From positions 7,621,694-7,685,693 of the forward strand of contig NC_060955.1 of NCBI RefSeq assembly GCF_910589235.1: DNA of 64,000 nt. Reading direction: 5' to 3'. Source of the DNA: Vespa crabro (lineage: Eukaryota; Arthropoda; Insecta; Hymenoptera; Vespidae). The position numbers and the translations under genes were made by a program. This document shows, piece after piece, positions 49,561 through 62,965 of the stretch. The notes beneath the pieces are model-generated. The model searched no databases and had not been told where the DNA came from. It saw only the letters and a program-made list of their open reading frames with translations. How positions within the stretch are numbered: position 1 is the stretch's first letter; each line of letters opens with the position of its first letter.

Positions 49561-51373
49561 TTAAAGTACTAAGGAATGTGGAAATATCTTCATGGCTACA
49601 TAGTCATCAAGGACCTGAAAAATTAATTAAGGTACATTGAAGAAATTCCTTATATATCTCTCTCTTTCTCTATATATCTTCATTAATATTTATATCCATA
49701 TTAATTTACCTCTTTAAGTGATTCTTTTGTGAGTTTAGGATATAGATACGTAAAACCTGTATTAAGAGATAGCTTCCCAGATTTTAAATATAAATGTTTG
49801 TTATAAAGGAGTTCTTGGTCTATGTATGGAGATAAAGGACTGTTCTCCACTCCATCTTTATTACATGCATCGGCCCAAGGACCCATATGTTTGTCATTTA
49901 CCTCTTCGACTACAGAACTCATATCAGTCTAAAACAAAAATAAATTATCTTTTATTATGGAAATATGGGTAATATGTAATATTAAAAATATTATTTAGAT
50001 AATAGCACTTTTATTTAGGGCAAGTAATAAAAATACTTATTGAAGAACACCCAATATATATAAGTATAGATAAGAACATACTAAGAATAATTTTAAAATC
50101 CTTCTCATACTTTAGCCAGAGTAGATAGTGTAGTACCCCAATAATCGTGGTTGATATTAAATAATTCTGAAACGATAGCACTTATGGAGCCTTGAGTGGA
50201 ATTTCCTTCATCAACAACATTATATATTTGTCCTATTGTATCAGATCTGTTTGCTACATGCCAAATAGCTCGAGCCATATCTCTTACATGGACTGTATTC
50301 ATACGAAGATCTGGTCCCCAAAGTAATTTCATCATTTCTCCTAAATGTTTATAGACCGCTCCAACTACTAGCCTTGATGCTGAACAATATAAATATAGAT
50401 GGATGATACTTATTTCATTGTAATATATAGAATATTATTTGTAATATAAAACCATACAATTCAAGACATTATATCATTTATCAGAGTATAGAGTTAAAAA
50501 TGAAGATATTCCTTTGAAATATATTTTTAATACCTAAGCCATTTCTATCACCAGGTCCATATACTATTGCTGGTCTAAGAATAGTATATTTTAAATTTGG
50601 TATGCTCTTCAGATCATGTTCCACTTGTAATTTATATTTTGCAACAAATGTCCATGGATCTCCATTTTCTTCTTCTATACACGGTACCTTTACATCATTG
50701 TAATCAATTAATCATAAATGCATATTTATTTTGAAATATGATTAATTCGATGAAACGATAGAATAATTTATATTACTTTTTCAGAAGAACTCAGATTGCC
50801 AGAACATATTTCAACAAAATGATTTGCTTTAATTTTGGCAGCTTGTTGAGCACAATTAATACTTAATTTGTAAATTCCTTCTTTATAAACGGGATCTGTT
50901 TGACCGCATTTTGTTTCTCCAGCGCAATTAAAAACATAATCAATCGGTTTGTCAGAAGCAAATGCATTCTGACAGGATGCTACAAAGACATGAAATGTGC
51001 ATATATACTGATACACGAATTCAATTCTATTTAATTTAATACGTAGGTAATACCAATAAAACTTTTATTACCTGCATTTATTAAATTAGCGCTTTTAAAT
51101 TCAAGTAGAGGATTTTCAAAAATTTTCGCATGTTTCGAATTTAACCAGGCAGTTTGCGGAGGCACTTTATCTACAACACGTAGGTACGATACCAAATCAT
51201 TATTCAGTAAATATTCCACGAGATTACGCCCAATGAAACCGCATCCTGTGATAACGAGAAAATGTTTTTATTTATTCTATTTCTAATATCAATTCTGTTA
51301 TTAAAATAAATCAATTATGCTTACCTCCTAAAACAATTACTCGCGGTTTCTTATCAGTGACGGGCGTTGCCAT
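49561..51373 (-). CDS. Extended short-chain dehydrogenase/reductase (NAD-dependent epimerase-like)
   Basis: This is an epimerase/dehydratase-type Rossmann protein; the substrate is unknown. Coding exons in transcript order: 51325-51373, 51072-51245, 50777-50979, 50534-50687, 50111-50379, 49710-49928, 49561-49614. All are in frame, for 373 aa. Near the N-terminus is VIVLGGCGFIGRNLVEYL (about residues 13-30), the GxxGFIG nucleotide-binding loop, followed by VFNCAGETKCGQTDPVY. Further motifs are EICSGNLS, then TFVAKYKLQVE, then LRPAIVYGPGDRNGL, the usual RPxxVYGPG of the extended SDR family, and NTVHVRDMARAIWHVA. The expected YxxxK active-site pair is not canonical: the tyrosine is followed by KLQV. 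The C-terminal 110 residues are unlike common GalE-type enzymes. I do not recognise a named orthologue. It is head to head with the punt-like gene. Confidence 0.85.
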
Positions 51374-53221
51374 AACTGCTTAACATTTAAACTTCTTCGT
51401 TTTTTATGCTTAAATCTGGTTACGATCAAAGTCGTTATATTATAATTATAGATTTCTTTCAAAATTATTTATGAATGTTTTATCACAGTGTTACACTTGA
51501 ATTAACCTTAAAACCTTTTATATATCACAAAGAATTGTTTTCTGCCGCTTCCTACATATGTCAAATCCTTGATTACAGCTGATCATAGATGGTGTTTTGG
51601 CTCAGTCTACTTTTCTTCAAACCGTTATAAATTATAACCGTTATAAATTAGTAATGGTTTTTTATCTCAGTTTCTCCTTTTACTCGAAAAAATTATATTT
51701 CATTATATTATAAAAGTGATAAAATGAAAAAATCTTATAATAGGACATTGATCCGAAATCCGTGGTGATCGAAGCGATACCTAGTAATCAATCTCGAAAG
51801 TTTTATTATTAACAGCTGGTCTTATATGACAGCAGAGTAATAATATAAATATACAAGCCGTTACAAAATATTGGATCATAAGGGACTTATGTACACAATG
51901 TCGATAATGCAGAACATATATATCATAAGTCTAAAGTCCTCTTATATAATTTGATATATAGTTCATGCAGTACTTCGAATGTTACGCCCTCTATTTACTA
52001 GAAAATATTTATAGCGCAAGTAAATTGCTATTGCTTATTGCTATAACCAATAGAATATCCTTATAGATAGATTTTGTTATAGATCCGTATAGTGAATTCA
52101 TCGAAAGTAGGTCTTTAAAGTAGGTCATCTAAAGTACAAACTTTTAAACCTAAACGTGTCGGTGTTAAGAATTATATCTTTTTCTTTTTTATTGTGTTGT
52201 TATATTGTCGAAAAACAAGAGATCTTTTTAATTTGCAACGTCTAATATTGATCACATACACTTTTCATAATAGTAACTGTTACCGTAACGTAGGAGTCCT
52301 GCAGACTCCTGTGTTACGTTTTCTAACGTAGCATTGCCACGGCAACGTTACTACGGAGAGTTTGACTTCATTTGTTGCGGTATAGGGTACAAGAATAAAT
52401 AATACGAAATATTTGGGAAATATATTATAAATTTTAAAAGTAAATTTATCAATTATGGTATAAACAAATTTTTCATTATATTATCTTTGGATGAAATAGA
52501 CTTATATATTCAATATTTTATAGATACTTCGTTTATCGCGCGTCAAACAACTTCGCAATCTGATTGGCTATTGTAACAATAGAAATCCAACATGTTGAAT
52601 TTTTCGACCGCTACTGTAATTGTTACGGCAGTCAAATTGAGCAACGGAATTGGTCAAAATTTTACTATACTGTTACGGAAATTTTATATGTATGTAGGTT
52701 AAAGGAAGTTTCTATACATTCATTACCAAATTAAAAGATATTTTAGTAATTTTTGCTGTCACGTTGGCTTTTGTCAATGCCCAATCAAGAATTGCTTATA
52801 AAGTAAAAAGGATGAAATGTAATAGACATGTTTTCTGACAACACCGATCGCGATTGCTATTACTGTCTGATCACATAGTTTATGGTTCATAGTCAATCTG
52901 CTCTGTGCGTCCGCCGTGTATTTTTGTAATAATACGAGATGAGAATCTTATTTTAATTGTATTGGAAAATTTCGCGCGAGACGTTTATATGTTTACGGAA
53001 TCAAACAAGAACTCTAGGATAGTTTTATTCCTTTTTCTTTTCTAAAAGTTACGAGAATAGGAATGATTTAATAGTGAAAATGACATGAATTCATGCTGTG
53101 CGCGTTTCGATATAAAGGTGGGAGGGGGAGGAAGAGAGATGTGTCGGTGGATGAATTACTACAATTTGCTTAATAGCTAATAGACTCAAAATTACTGGTA
53201 TGCTTTTACGATCCATTCACG
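51374..53221. promoter_or_regulatory. Divergent promoter interval between the SDR gene and the punt-like gene
   Basis: About 1.85 kb between opposed start codons. It includes a cluster of GTTACG/CGTAAC palindromic motifs (52284-52350), CCAAT-type words (GATTGGCT near 52561 and ATTGGTCA near 52651), and a purine-rich run near 53117-53140 that probably lies in the punt 5' UTR. An upstream ATG at 53200 is out of frame with the receptor and would make a short uORF overlapping its start. Confidence 0.5.
52284..52350. repeat. Two adjacent GC-containing palindromes
   Basis: CGTAACGTAGGAGTC at 52284 is mirrored by GACTCCTGTGTTACG ending at 52318, with two mismatches and a 5-base centre. Immediately after it, TAACG...TTGCC-AC-GGCAACGTTA (52324-52350) forms a second imperfect palindrome. 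Further GTTACGG words follow at about 52623 and 52671. Confidence 0.8.
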
Positions 53222-54008
53222 ATGTCCGCATATGTGACGATACTGCCATACCTTTTCCTAGGATTATTAGGTAATTGACCATTGTATCATTTCCAACACT
53301 TGTAGTTATTATTTTAATTGAAATTTTAACTTGAGACATTTAGAGGATTGTGTCGTTTTTTTTGGTAAAAACATTCATTTTTATATTGATATATTACTTT
53401 TCTTAAGTATTGTATTACTTCTGTTAAATATCATACCTGATATGTAAATACAAACAATTATTTTAGTTATATTTTTCTATGATAATAAAAATACAACAAA
53501 TTACATAGATTTTACATTAATATGTACATTATAAAATATTAATTATTATCAAACTTTATTATAAAGCTTGTTATAGTTCAGCATTTATATTATATACGAT
53601 ATATATATATATGATTATTTGATTAAATCTTAATCGTAAAGCTTTTAACGTTATTAGTTATATACATTGAAAGAAAATAATATAAAACGTTTGTTTGTAT
53701 TATAATATTTGCTTTATAAGAGTTTTTGAACATATATATCATCAGTATATAAATATTTTTATATACAAATATCTTCTTTAAAGTTAAATATTTATTACAG
53801 GAGTTGCATTAGGACATGATGTTAAGGGTTCTAAATTTTGTGAATTTTATAATGAAACTATGTGCACAGAAAGTCAACAAGGTTGTTCAGGAAAAGAGGA
53901 ATGTGGTCCACATGACCCAGATAAACGTAATCATTGTTATGTGCTGTGGCATATTGACAGTGTAACCAAAAAATCTATAATTAAATTGAAGGTTTGCTTG
54001 CACGAACT

Positions 54009-54078
<70 letters not shown>

Positions 54079-56017
54079 TTTTGTTTTAATGTAACATTTA
54101 ATATTATATTATATATTATTGTAGGGTTGTTTCTTAGATAGTAAAGAATGTTATGACAAACCAAAATGTGTTGAAGAAAATGCAGATAGGCAAAAGAAAT
54201 TGTTTTTCTGTTGTTGCGATGGTAATATGTGTAACCAAAATTTTACGTGGGATCCACAACCTACTCAACCTCCCCCAGTTGTTAATGGTAAAAAATTTTG
54301 TGATGAAAATCTAATACATTGTTTTTTTATTTTATCAAATATGGAACTTAATAATGAAATATTTTCAGAGTACGAACCGGTTCCAAATACTGAACAAAAA
54401 GTAATGACACTTGTTTTATCCATATCAATTCCTATTTTCTTCCTTATACTAATTTTACCCCTTTTGTATTGGTGCTATAATCGTAAAAAATTGGGATACT
54501 TTAATGAGGTTAGTATAAAGTAGAAAAAAATTCTAGTTTATATATATACTATTAACTTATTAAGATAGTTTTAAATAACGTATGCCTATCTTATTTATTT
54601 TATATGAAAATATATCATAAACATAACAAAGTCATAATTAATAAATACTATAGGAATTTTTTTTATTATTAGGTGCCAACGTTAGAACCATTACCTTTAC
54701 CTCAGCCATCTCCTAATTTAGGATTACGCCCAATTCAACTTCTCGAAATTAAGGCTCGAGGACGATTTGGAGCTGTTTGGAAAGCACAGCTGAAAAATGA
54801 AATTGTAGCTGTAAAAGTATTTCCTATACAAGATAAACAATCTTGGCAAACGGAACAAGAAATATTTAGACTTGCACATATGGATCATGAGGATATATTG
54901 CGTTTTATAGGTGTTGAGAGAAGAGGAGATAATTTGCAAGCAGAGTTTTGGTTAATAACTGCATACCATGAAAAAGGTTCTTTATGTGACTATCTAAAAG
55001 CTAATGTTGTAACATGGCCTGAAATGTGTAGAATTGCAGAATCTATGGCTCGGTAATTATTATTTATTAGTAGTAATTATCATTAATTACTTTATATGGT
55101 ATCTATTTTTTTTTTTTATATACAATAGGGGATTGATGCATTTGCATGAAGAGATACCTGCTAATAAAGTTGATGGCTATAAGCCAGCGGTTGCCCACAG
55201 AGACTTCAAGTCCAAGAATGTGCTTCTCAAAGCAGATATGAATGCTTGTATAGCCGATTTTGGCTTAGCATTAATATTCCATCCTGGAAAGCCTTGTGGT
55301 GATACACATGGGCAGGTAAATAGTTTATGTTTCCTATATGCACAAAAATAATATATATATTTTTATTAATTATCGTTATTATTATAGGTTGGAACAAGAA
55401 GGTATATGGCTCCTGAGGTTTTAGAAGGGGCAATCAATTTTACAAGGGATTCATTTTTGCGAATTGATATGTATGCATGTGGACTTGTATTGTGGGAGTT
55501 AGCTTCACGATGTACTGTACAAGATGTAAGATATTATTTTTTATTCAATTCTAGAGATAGTTTTGTATAAAAAAATATAATAATACAAAATATATTTATA
55601 TATTTATATACAGGGACCAATTGGAGAATATAGATTACCATTTGAAGATGAAGTTGGTCTTCATCCTACATTAGAAGATATGCAAGAAAGTGTGGTACAC
55701 AAAAAAGAAAGGCCACTTATTTTAGAAACATGGCGTAAACATCCGGTATGTTGATTTTAATATATATCTTTAGAAACTAAAATATATTGTCTTTTATATA
55801 TATTCGTTATCTTAAATACATATTGTCATAGGGACTTTTATCAATTTGTGATACGATGGAGGAATGTTGGGATCATGATGCCGAGGCCCGTCTTTCGGCT
55901 TCGTGTGTAATGGAGCGAGTGGCTACATTGAGTAGGACACTTGTTTTAAATTCATCTACATTAATTCGCGTTGATAATACCAACGAGTCTATCAGCACTA
56001 AGGAGTCTAGTATGTAG
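53222..56017 (+). CDS. put: Type II activin/BMP receptor serine/threonine kinase (Punt group)
   Basis: Type II receptors bind activin/BMP ligands and phosphorylate type I receptors at the plasma membrane. Coding exons: 53222-53270, 53801-53991, 54125-54287, 54369-54508, 54673-55052, 55129-55315, 55388-55525, 55614-55745, 55832-56017. All are in frame, for 521 aa (Drosophila Punt is about 516). Exon 1 encodes a hydrophobic signal peptide. The ectodomain has ten or more cysteines of the three-finger fold, ending FFCCCDGNMCN (about residues 108-118). The membrane segment is at about 146-170. The kinase spans about 203-490: RGRFGAVW loop, K229 in VAVKVF, HRDFKSKNVLL with D333, DFG at 351-353, and MAPEV. 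HRDFKSKN is the ACVR2/Punt-type loop. All catalytic residues are present, so it should be active. An out-of-frame ATG at 53200 precedes the start. Confidence 0.95.
54012..54070. repeat. (TA)n microsatellite in punt-like intron 2
   Basis: About 29 TA units occupy nearly half of the 133-bp intron between the two ectodomain exons. Confidence 0.95.
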
Positions 56018-59000
56018 TTAGTATATATGTATTATAGTTTTAGTTAAATTGCACAACCATTTCCTGTATCATAATTTTTTCATGTACATATGTGAGAAAT
56101 GCCAGAACATCAAATGCATGAGCATTTTAATCATCAGAATTTATGATTATATTATTTTTTTATCTATTAGATTTTTAACTTTTTAAACTAGAATATAGAT
56201 TTAGATCATAATTTATAATTTATAATTTATTATAGTAAGAATTATTGATAAACGAATATATAGAAGTTAATAGCTTTTGAATTGTTAGTTTTTCCACAGT
56301 TTTTACCTAATTTGGCTGTGCTGATTTTATAATATGATTTTTTTATTGCATGCAGCTTGATTATATATTAGAATTTACATTGCAAAATATATGGAAGATG
56401 ATTTTTTCTTTCTGTTTGTACAATGGATATATTGTTTTATTCTGAATAATTATGTATTTAACAGTATTTTCAGCATACATTTTACATTTAAATCCGTGAA
56501 ATATATGAAATAACAAAACTGTTGGTTGCTTGTACATATAGAAGAATGGTACGTACATTGAAGCAAATGCATAGTTGTGCCTGTATAATCAAACATTGTC
56601 TTTACTCTGTAATGTTATTTGTACCTATTTTATAAAGCAAGATTTTTTTTTCTTTTTAAGACATCTTAAAAGAAATATATCAGAGTCATTTCTGTTATTA
56701 TTTATGCAAGTATATTCAGATATTTACAAGATTTATTTAATAAATATTTTAGATGCAATCTAAAGAGATTAATTGCATTTAGAGATTAATGGAATCTTTC
56801 TTTCAATTATATTATAAAAATGAATCATTTTGCACCAGTTGATCTACTTTTGAAAAATAATTTATTCAAAATGTGAGATTTAAAGATTTTATATGAAGTT
56901 TGGAGATGGATATATTATTATAATCTATAGACTATATTTAAAGATTATTATTTATTTTAGTATATAATATAGTATATTTAACGTGATATATATTCTTGAC
57001 TCTGATATATTTTTATTTATAAATCAACTTATTCATTAAAAAACCTGTTTATAGTAATTATGATTTTAAATGCCAAATATTCCACTAATTTAAATTGATT
57101 GTTCGCTATAAAACATTGTTTATAAGGTATTATTCAGGATATATTTGTAAAGTCAGATTTTATATTTAGTGTACAAATTATATCAGTACAGGTGCAACAT
57201 AACTGCATTGTATATCTTAATAAACACTTTTCAGTTTGATAATGAATTCAAGTACAAGACTTTTACTACATAATGTACTATATATCATTACCTTGGAACA
57301 AAAATGAGGATAATTGATCAAATGTATAATTTCATAAAATATCTATTATGAAATATTGTGAGCATCATAAAACAAAATTTTTTTATATTCTGTAAGTTGA
57401 AAAAATTATTTGGGTATTTATAGCTTTACTAATTTATCTTTTGTAACCCCTGCTGCATCGGAATCAAATATCTCTTGATGCTTATCAAAATTTAACAAAA
57501 CTAAAGTTGTTAATGAGTGTATTATGATGCGCTTAATTATACTCATTGCTGTAGATATAACATTAATACTCTCTGAGATATTTGGAGGGCAAAAATGTTT
57601 GAAATCATGAATTTATATAAAATATTACAAGATATTAATGAATTTATATTAAGATATGCAAAAACATAATAACAAATTAATTCTTAGTTCTATTGTTTTT
57701 TAATGTTTTTCGTTTATAAGCTGATTTTTGGATTTATTAACTGATTTTTCTGTAAGAAAAAATGCTATATTTTATGAAGGCAACTCAATTAGATATTCAC
57801 TATTTAGATGCAATAGAGAAGAATATTGTAATACTTTCTTTTAATTATAGAAATTATCCATAAAAACGATGAATTTACTAACATACGAATATAATATAAT
57901 TATAACATAATTTTTTACGCTTACATTAAATGAATTCATTAATTATATCAATAAGTTCAATGAAAAACTTCATTTTTATCTCCAAATTATCTAAAGAGCA
58001 GCTGTATAAAATTGTACATGATATGGCATCTGTAACATGAAGAAAATTTTAATGCAGAAATATGTTAAATGACTTTTATGAAATAACACGCAAATATTGT
58101 ACCAGTAAAGTAAAGTTATTAATATTAATAATAGGGTACAATTTTTATTGACTTTGGACATAATAGATAGATAAGCAAAAAATATGTAGAATTATATTAC
58201 TTATGAATTACATTATTTGTGAATAAACATAATACTACATATTTCTCTGACTGTCGTTTGTATGTTATATTACAATCAAATGTTAGTGTAAATTTCATTT
58301 TCAATCATCAACTCTTAACTCATGAATTAGAAGAACTGGCATTTCTCATTAATGATCGTTACATAATTATTATTTTGAAATTAATAAAATAGAAACAAAC
58401 AGAAATTTTGACAGTGAAAAGCATTCTTTTAAAGCTACATTACATGTGTATTGTAAAAACTTGATATAAAAATCTTATTACAAAGTACCTGGTAGATACA
58501 ATCGAATTGTTCGGTTGGAAGCCACAAGGAATTTACTAATATTGTTGCACAATATGTGTTATGTGTCAATTTGGCTATGTTGGTTTAAAGTTTAAATGAC
58601 AACTTTGTCATGACTTTCATCAAATATGAAATAATTTGCTTAAATTTAAAATGAACCTTAATTTTTAAACAATTCTTTATTGACGTATAAAATATTTTTC
58701 TGTTTGGATTATGAATAAAAGTTTCATGAATAATTATTTAATAAAAAATGATGCATTATATGCTCTTTTCTAATATGTTTCTTAATTTGCTTGCATTCAT
58801 AGTAAAATCCTTGCCTATTTACGAATTAATTTTTCGTGCATCAGTTATTTTGATCATATCAAATATTAATTCAATCATAGATATGTAAGTACAATGAAAT
58901 GCTCTGTTTTATATACAATTTCTATTGCGCTTTAATGCTAGGTAGAAGAATTAGAAATTTCTAATAAGTTAAATAATTGAAAAAACTTTACTTGTTGAAC

Positions 59001-59141
59001 AACTGACATTCTGAATTAATGTATAATGCAATTAAATGCATCTTTCATTTAGTCATATTAAAGACTGGTAAATATTACAATATTCAATGTTACATGCTTT
59101 GAAGTATTGTGGGAGTTTAGAAGCGTTTATTCTGCTTGTTC

Positions 59142-59345
59142 TTTAACTCAGGAGAAGACATTATTGTAATTAAATGTAGTGCTTACTTACTTTGCAATAA
59201 TTTTTAAAAAATGTAAATGTGTAGTTAATAATATTATATGCAAGTGACATATTTGTAAAAAGTATAAGAAATTATAAATAATAATAATGGAATGTTATGC
59301 ATGTACTTTATCTGTTCTCAAAATGACTTTTCCTGAGTTAAATAT
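59142..59345. repeat. Inverted repeat pair (possible MITE remnant)
   Basis: TTTAACTCAGGAGAAGACAT near 59142-59161 is mirrored near 59324-59343; the reverse complement there reads TTTAACTCAGGAAAAGTCAT, 18 of 20 identical. The spacer is about 160 bp of AT-rich DNA. Confidence 0.65.
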
Positions 59346-59467
59346 CTTATGAATAAACAAATAGATTGACTATTAAAGACCTTTTAAACACCCATTAAAC
59401 AACCAAGAATTATTCAGGCTAAGATTTTGATGAAATTAACAAGTTTTTTTATGAAATATAAAAATTT

Positions 59468-59760
59468 CCTCTTACTTGTTCTGCACGATCATTTATTACT
59501 TTATATGCACACATATATAACTATAAGCTAACGTTTATAAACATTATAAGTGATATAGTTTGGCTATAAAATAGCTTATGTAAAAATTGACACACAATGC
59601 AAGTAATATAAACACACATTAATCAAAGATATCACAGTTAATATAGGCATCTCGTAGATTGTAAAAAAAATGGGAATTAATGTACATTGTGCATAAAAAG
59701 GCCTAATAATATTCTGACAATTCTTTACAATTTCTAGTCATTAACAGAACAAGCAAGAGG
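59468..59760. repeat. 16-bp inverted repeats about 290 bp apart
   Basis: CCTCTTACTTGTTCTG (59468-59483) is the reverse complement of CAGAACAAGCAAGAGG (59745-59760) with one mismatch. A related TGCTTGTTCT word sits at the edge of the preceding inverted repeat near 59133. It could be a decayed foldback element. Confidence 0.6.
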
Positions 59761-62492
59761 ATAATGACCTTTTTTTTAGCAGATTTGAATAGTGCCAAAA
59801 GGGAGTATACACATAAAATTGCATATGTTTATATATTTATTTGTACTTAAGTAATACATACACAAGAATCAGGAGCATGTACTTTCATAATCTTTATTAT
59901 ACATTGTTGACATAAACGGTGGTAAATCTCCGATTATTAATACTGCCATTACAATCTGATTATATAAAGAATTACTATAATTGCTGAACAGTTAATATAA
60001 TAGTATTTATGTGCATGTATAAGTTCACAATATGTTTAAATTTTTATGTAAATTCTCATCTTTTTCTTTAAAATAAAATACATGAAAATTGTGATTAGAT
60101 ATGGAATTTGCAAAAATCTTAAATTATACAAGAAAATTAATGTCATTAGTTAAGTTTTATTTAAAAAATTAGAATTATAACGAATATTTGGACTTCTACA
60201 TATCGAATAGTAGATAGCTATGTTAATTATAAAGTCATTGTCTTGTATTTTTTTTAAATCAGTCAAGTGTGAATAAGTTATTGAAACTCATTATTACTGT
60301 TTTGTAAAATAGTATCTATTATAGAAAACTATAGTTTTTTCAAGTAAAGAGAAAAACTATCTATAAAATTTGGTTCCTTTATGTTTTCCTACAAAATGTT
60401 TAAAAACAACTATATTCATTCTTTTCTAAAAATTTGCACTTATTTAAAATTTCATTGATTTTAGTCATTTACAATAGAAAAATAATATTATCGAATAAGT
60501 TAATATATTTACAAATTTATAAGGAACATTATCAGCATACATATATAATTGTATTAAATTCTATAAATAATCCTAACATTAGTTCACGATTCTTAATAGT
60601 ACCTTAAAAGCATTCCAGTCAATATTACATCGGTATGCGTCGAAAATGAATAAAATTTTAATCCGAGATAATTTTTGTATATTTTATGTAAAATTTCTCT
60701 ATTTTTTATTAATATTCACGATCGAATACAAAAAAAGTGGGGTTGTATAATTTTTAATATTTGATGAACATACATAAATATATAGATAATATACAATGGA
60801 TAATTATTGCATTGTTATCAATAAACGAAATTTATATTAAAATAAATAATAAAAGATTTATAAAATTGGTCTAATAATTTGTTGATAAGATATTGTAATA
60901 CTTTTTCACCATGATTTTAAATGATATGTAATAGGACCCCACCAAAATAAATTAAAAATATAACATAATGCTTTCAGGTACTTTTGTTATTATTCACTAA
61001 AGATATATAAAGTATTTAAATAATTTATTATATTATTTCCATAAAATTATTAGATCAAATTTTAAATTAACTCATGTATAATGTTGAAATTAATTACATA
61101 TACAAACGTTCGCGTGTATTCTGTAATCAGTTTACTGTATACCTATTGTACATAAGATTTAGTAATATGTAAACGAATTAAGGCTACTAATATAAAAATA
61201 ATTACTTATTTATCAATAGAAGTAATATGATTTATAGCAATAGAATGTTCCTACGCACACTGAATGTAACTGTCTTCAAGATGATAACATGTTCAACTAT
61301 AAGATCTATGTTATAACGACCTGATCAGAGATATTTCAGTACAAAAAGTTTAGAAATCAAGTTTACTCGATTTTAATATAATGTGTTTGTGTCTGAATGT
61401 AAAATTGTGAATCATCTATAAAAAAAAAATGAAAATATCAATTAATTCAACTAGCACTTATATGTTTTTATATATTTCTTTTTCGTGTAAAATATAGAAT
61501 ATATGTGTAAGCTTTAATATTTACTAAAGATTATAATTTTGGTTTATTATGTTTAAAAATTATATATAAATAAAATTAAAATTTAAATTCTCTCCATTAA
61601 TTTATAAAAATTAATTATAGGTAGAAACATATTAAGAAGATATGTAATATTATAAACATGGATATTTTATTTATATATACATATACAAACATACACAGTT
61701 TATTATTTACGAATAATGCTGTTAAAATGGTATGAGGCAGATATGTTTCAAGCAACTTATTTTATCTCTTTGTAAAATGTAAAGATACAGTATTCATAGT
61801 ATTGTTTTATTCATGAAAAAAACTTTTAACAAATTCTATTAGAGCGTATCAATTTTATATGATGACAAAAAATATAAAACATAACAATATTCAAGAATAT
61901 TACACCATTTCTGCAAATTTATAATTCCTTCAATAGTGGGAGGACTTATATAATTGTTTTTATTTTTTTTTATCATTATTATCATTGCTTTCTATTTATA
62001 TTAATACTTATCATACCTTTAAAATATGCTATAGGGAACGTATCACTGCGCAAAGAAATGTACAGTGATATATATGTCATTATAATAGATTTTATTTGAA
62101 TACACTGTATGCTGTCACATACTAAGAAATACATGAAGCAAGTAAAAAAATGTGATTATTGCGATTCATAAGCGCACGACATGGTAATAATTTATATGCT
62201 AAATAAAACCGATATAATGATGTTTTATGAAAATTGGACGTGATTGAAATATTAAAATTACATAAAAAATCAAACGAAATTTTTTCGCACATTCGCATCA
62301 ATCAACTTATGCACCTATTTGCTATGATCACAGTTACATTCATAATATTATAAGTTATTATATTATATATGACCGTTGTGTCTTTATCATCATATTACTG
62401 TATATATGTACATTTTAGTTATAAATAGGTATATGTTCATTTAAATATAATGAGGTTTTAAAAGCTTATGACTAGCAGAACCTCTAATTTTT

Positions 62493-62702
62493 TAGTCACG
62501 ACCACTATCACTATCAGGGTGTCTTTATAGTCATCACAAAGAAAAATTTTTTATAGAATTAGAATTCTATATTTTATCTATTATAATGTAAAATTCTGCT
62601 TAAAATTTCAAATAAATTGTTAAATTCTTAAAATAATTTTCAATCATTAATTTAATTGTATTTTAACATTAAAATATTGTATATAGTAGCGGTCGTGCCT
62701 AA
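62493..62702. mobile_element. 210-bp element with mirrored 16-bp ends
   Basis: TTAGTCACGACCACTA at 62493-62508 is mirrored at 62687-62702, where the reverse complement reads TTAGGCACGACCGCTA (14 of 16 identical). The interior is AT-rich. Size and mirrored ends suit a MITE, but I could not fix a target-site duplication. Confidence 0.6.
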
Positions 62703-62795
62703 TGCATAAAAGCGAAAGTAAAACAAGTGTAGCTATTATGCAAAATTAATAATATGTAATGGTAATGCATAATAATTAGCATGATGATAAAACTA

Positions 62796-62965
62796 ACGGA
62801 GATTTGGGGGTGTGCGAGCCCCAACGGGGTTCAGATCGAAAATGGGGAGACGAACGTAAAAAGTTGCCGGTCGTCAATATTGTGAAAATGCGAAGCTTTT
62901 TCACAGGCGTCCAGAAGTCGCTGCGCTGGCCGGACCAGAAATAAAAAGCAGTCGGGCTGGTTTGT
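62796..62965. other. GC-raised island of unknown nature
   Basis: Roughly half G+C by eye against strongly AT-rich flanks, with GGGGG, GAGCCCC and GCTGCGCTGGCC words. Reading frames stay open for over 45 codons on each strand, but none shows a recognisable motif. It could be part of the 3' UTR of the SH3 gene, a decayed mobile element, or an unrecognised exon. Confidence 0.45.

Noticed and set aside
55227..55433. Minus-strand frame over punt kinase exons
   Set aside because: It crosses an intron and is antisense to the conserved HRD/DFG exon; a shadow.
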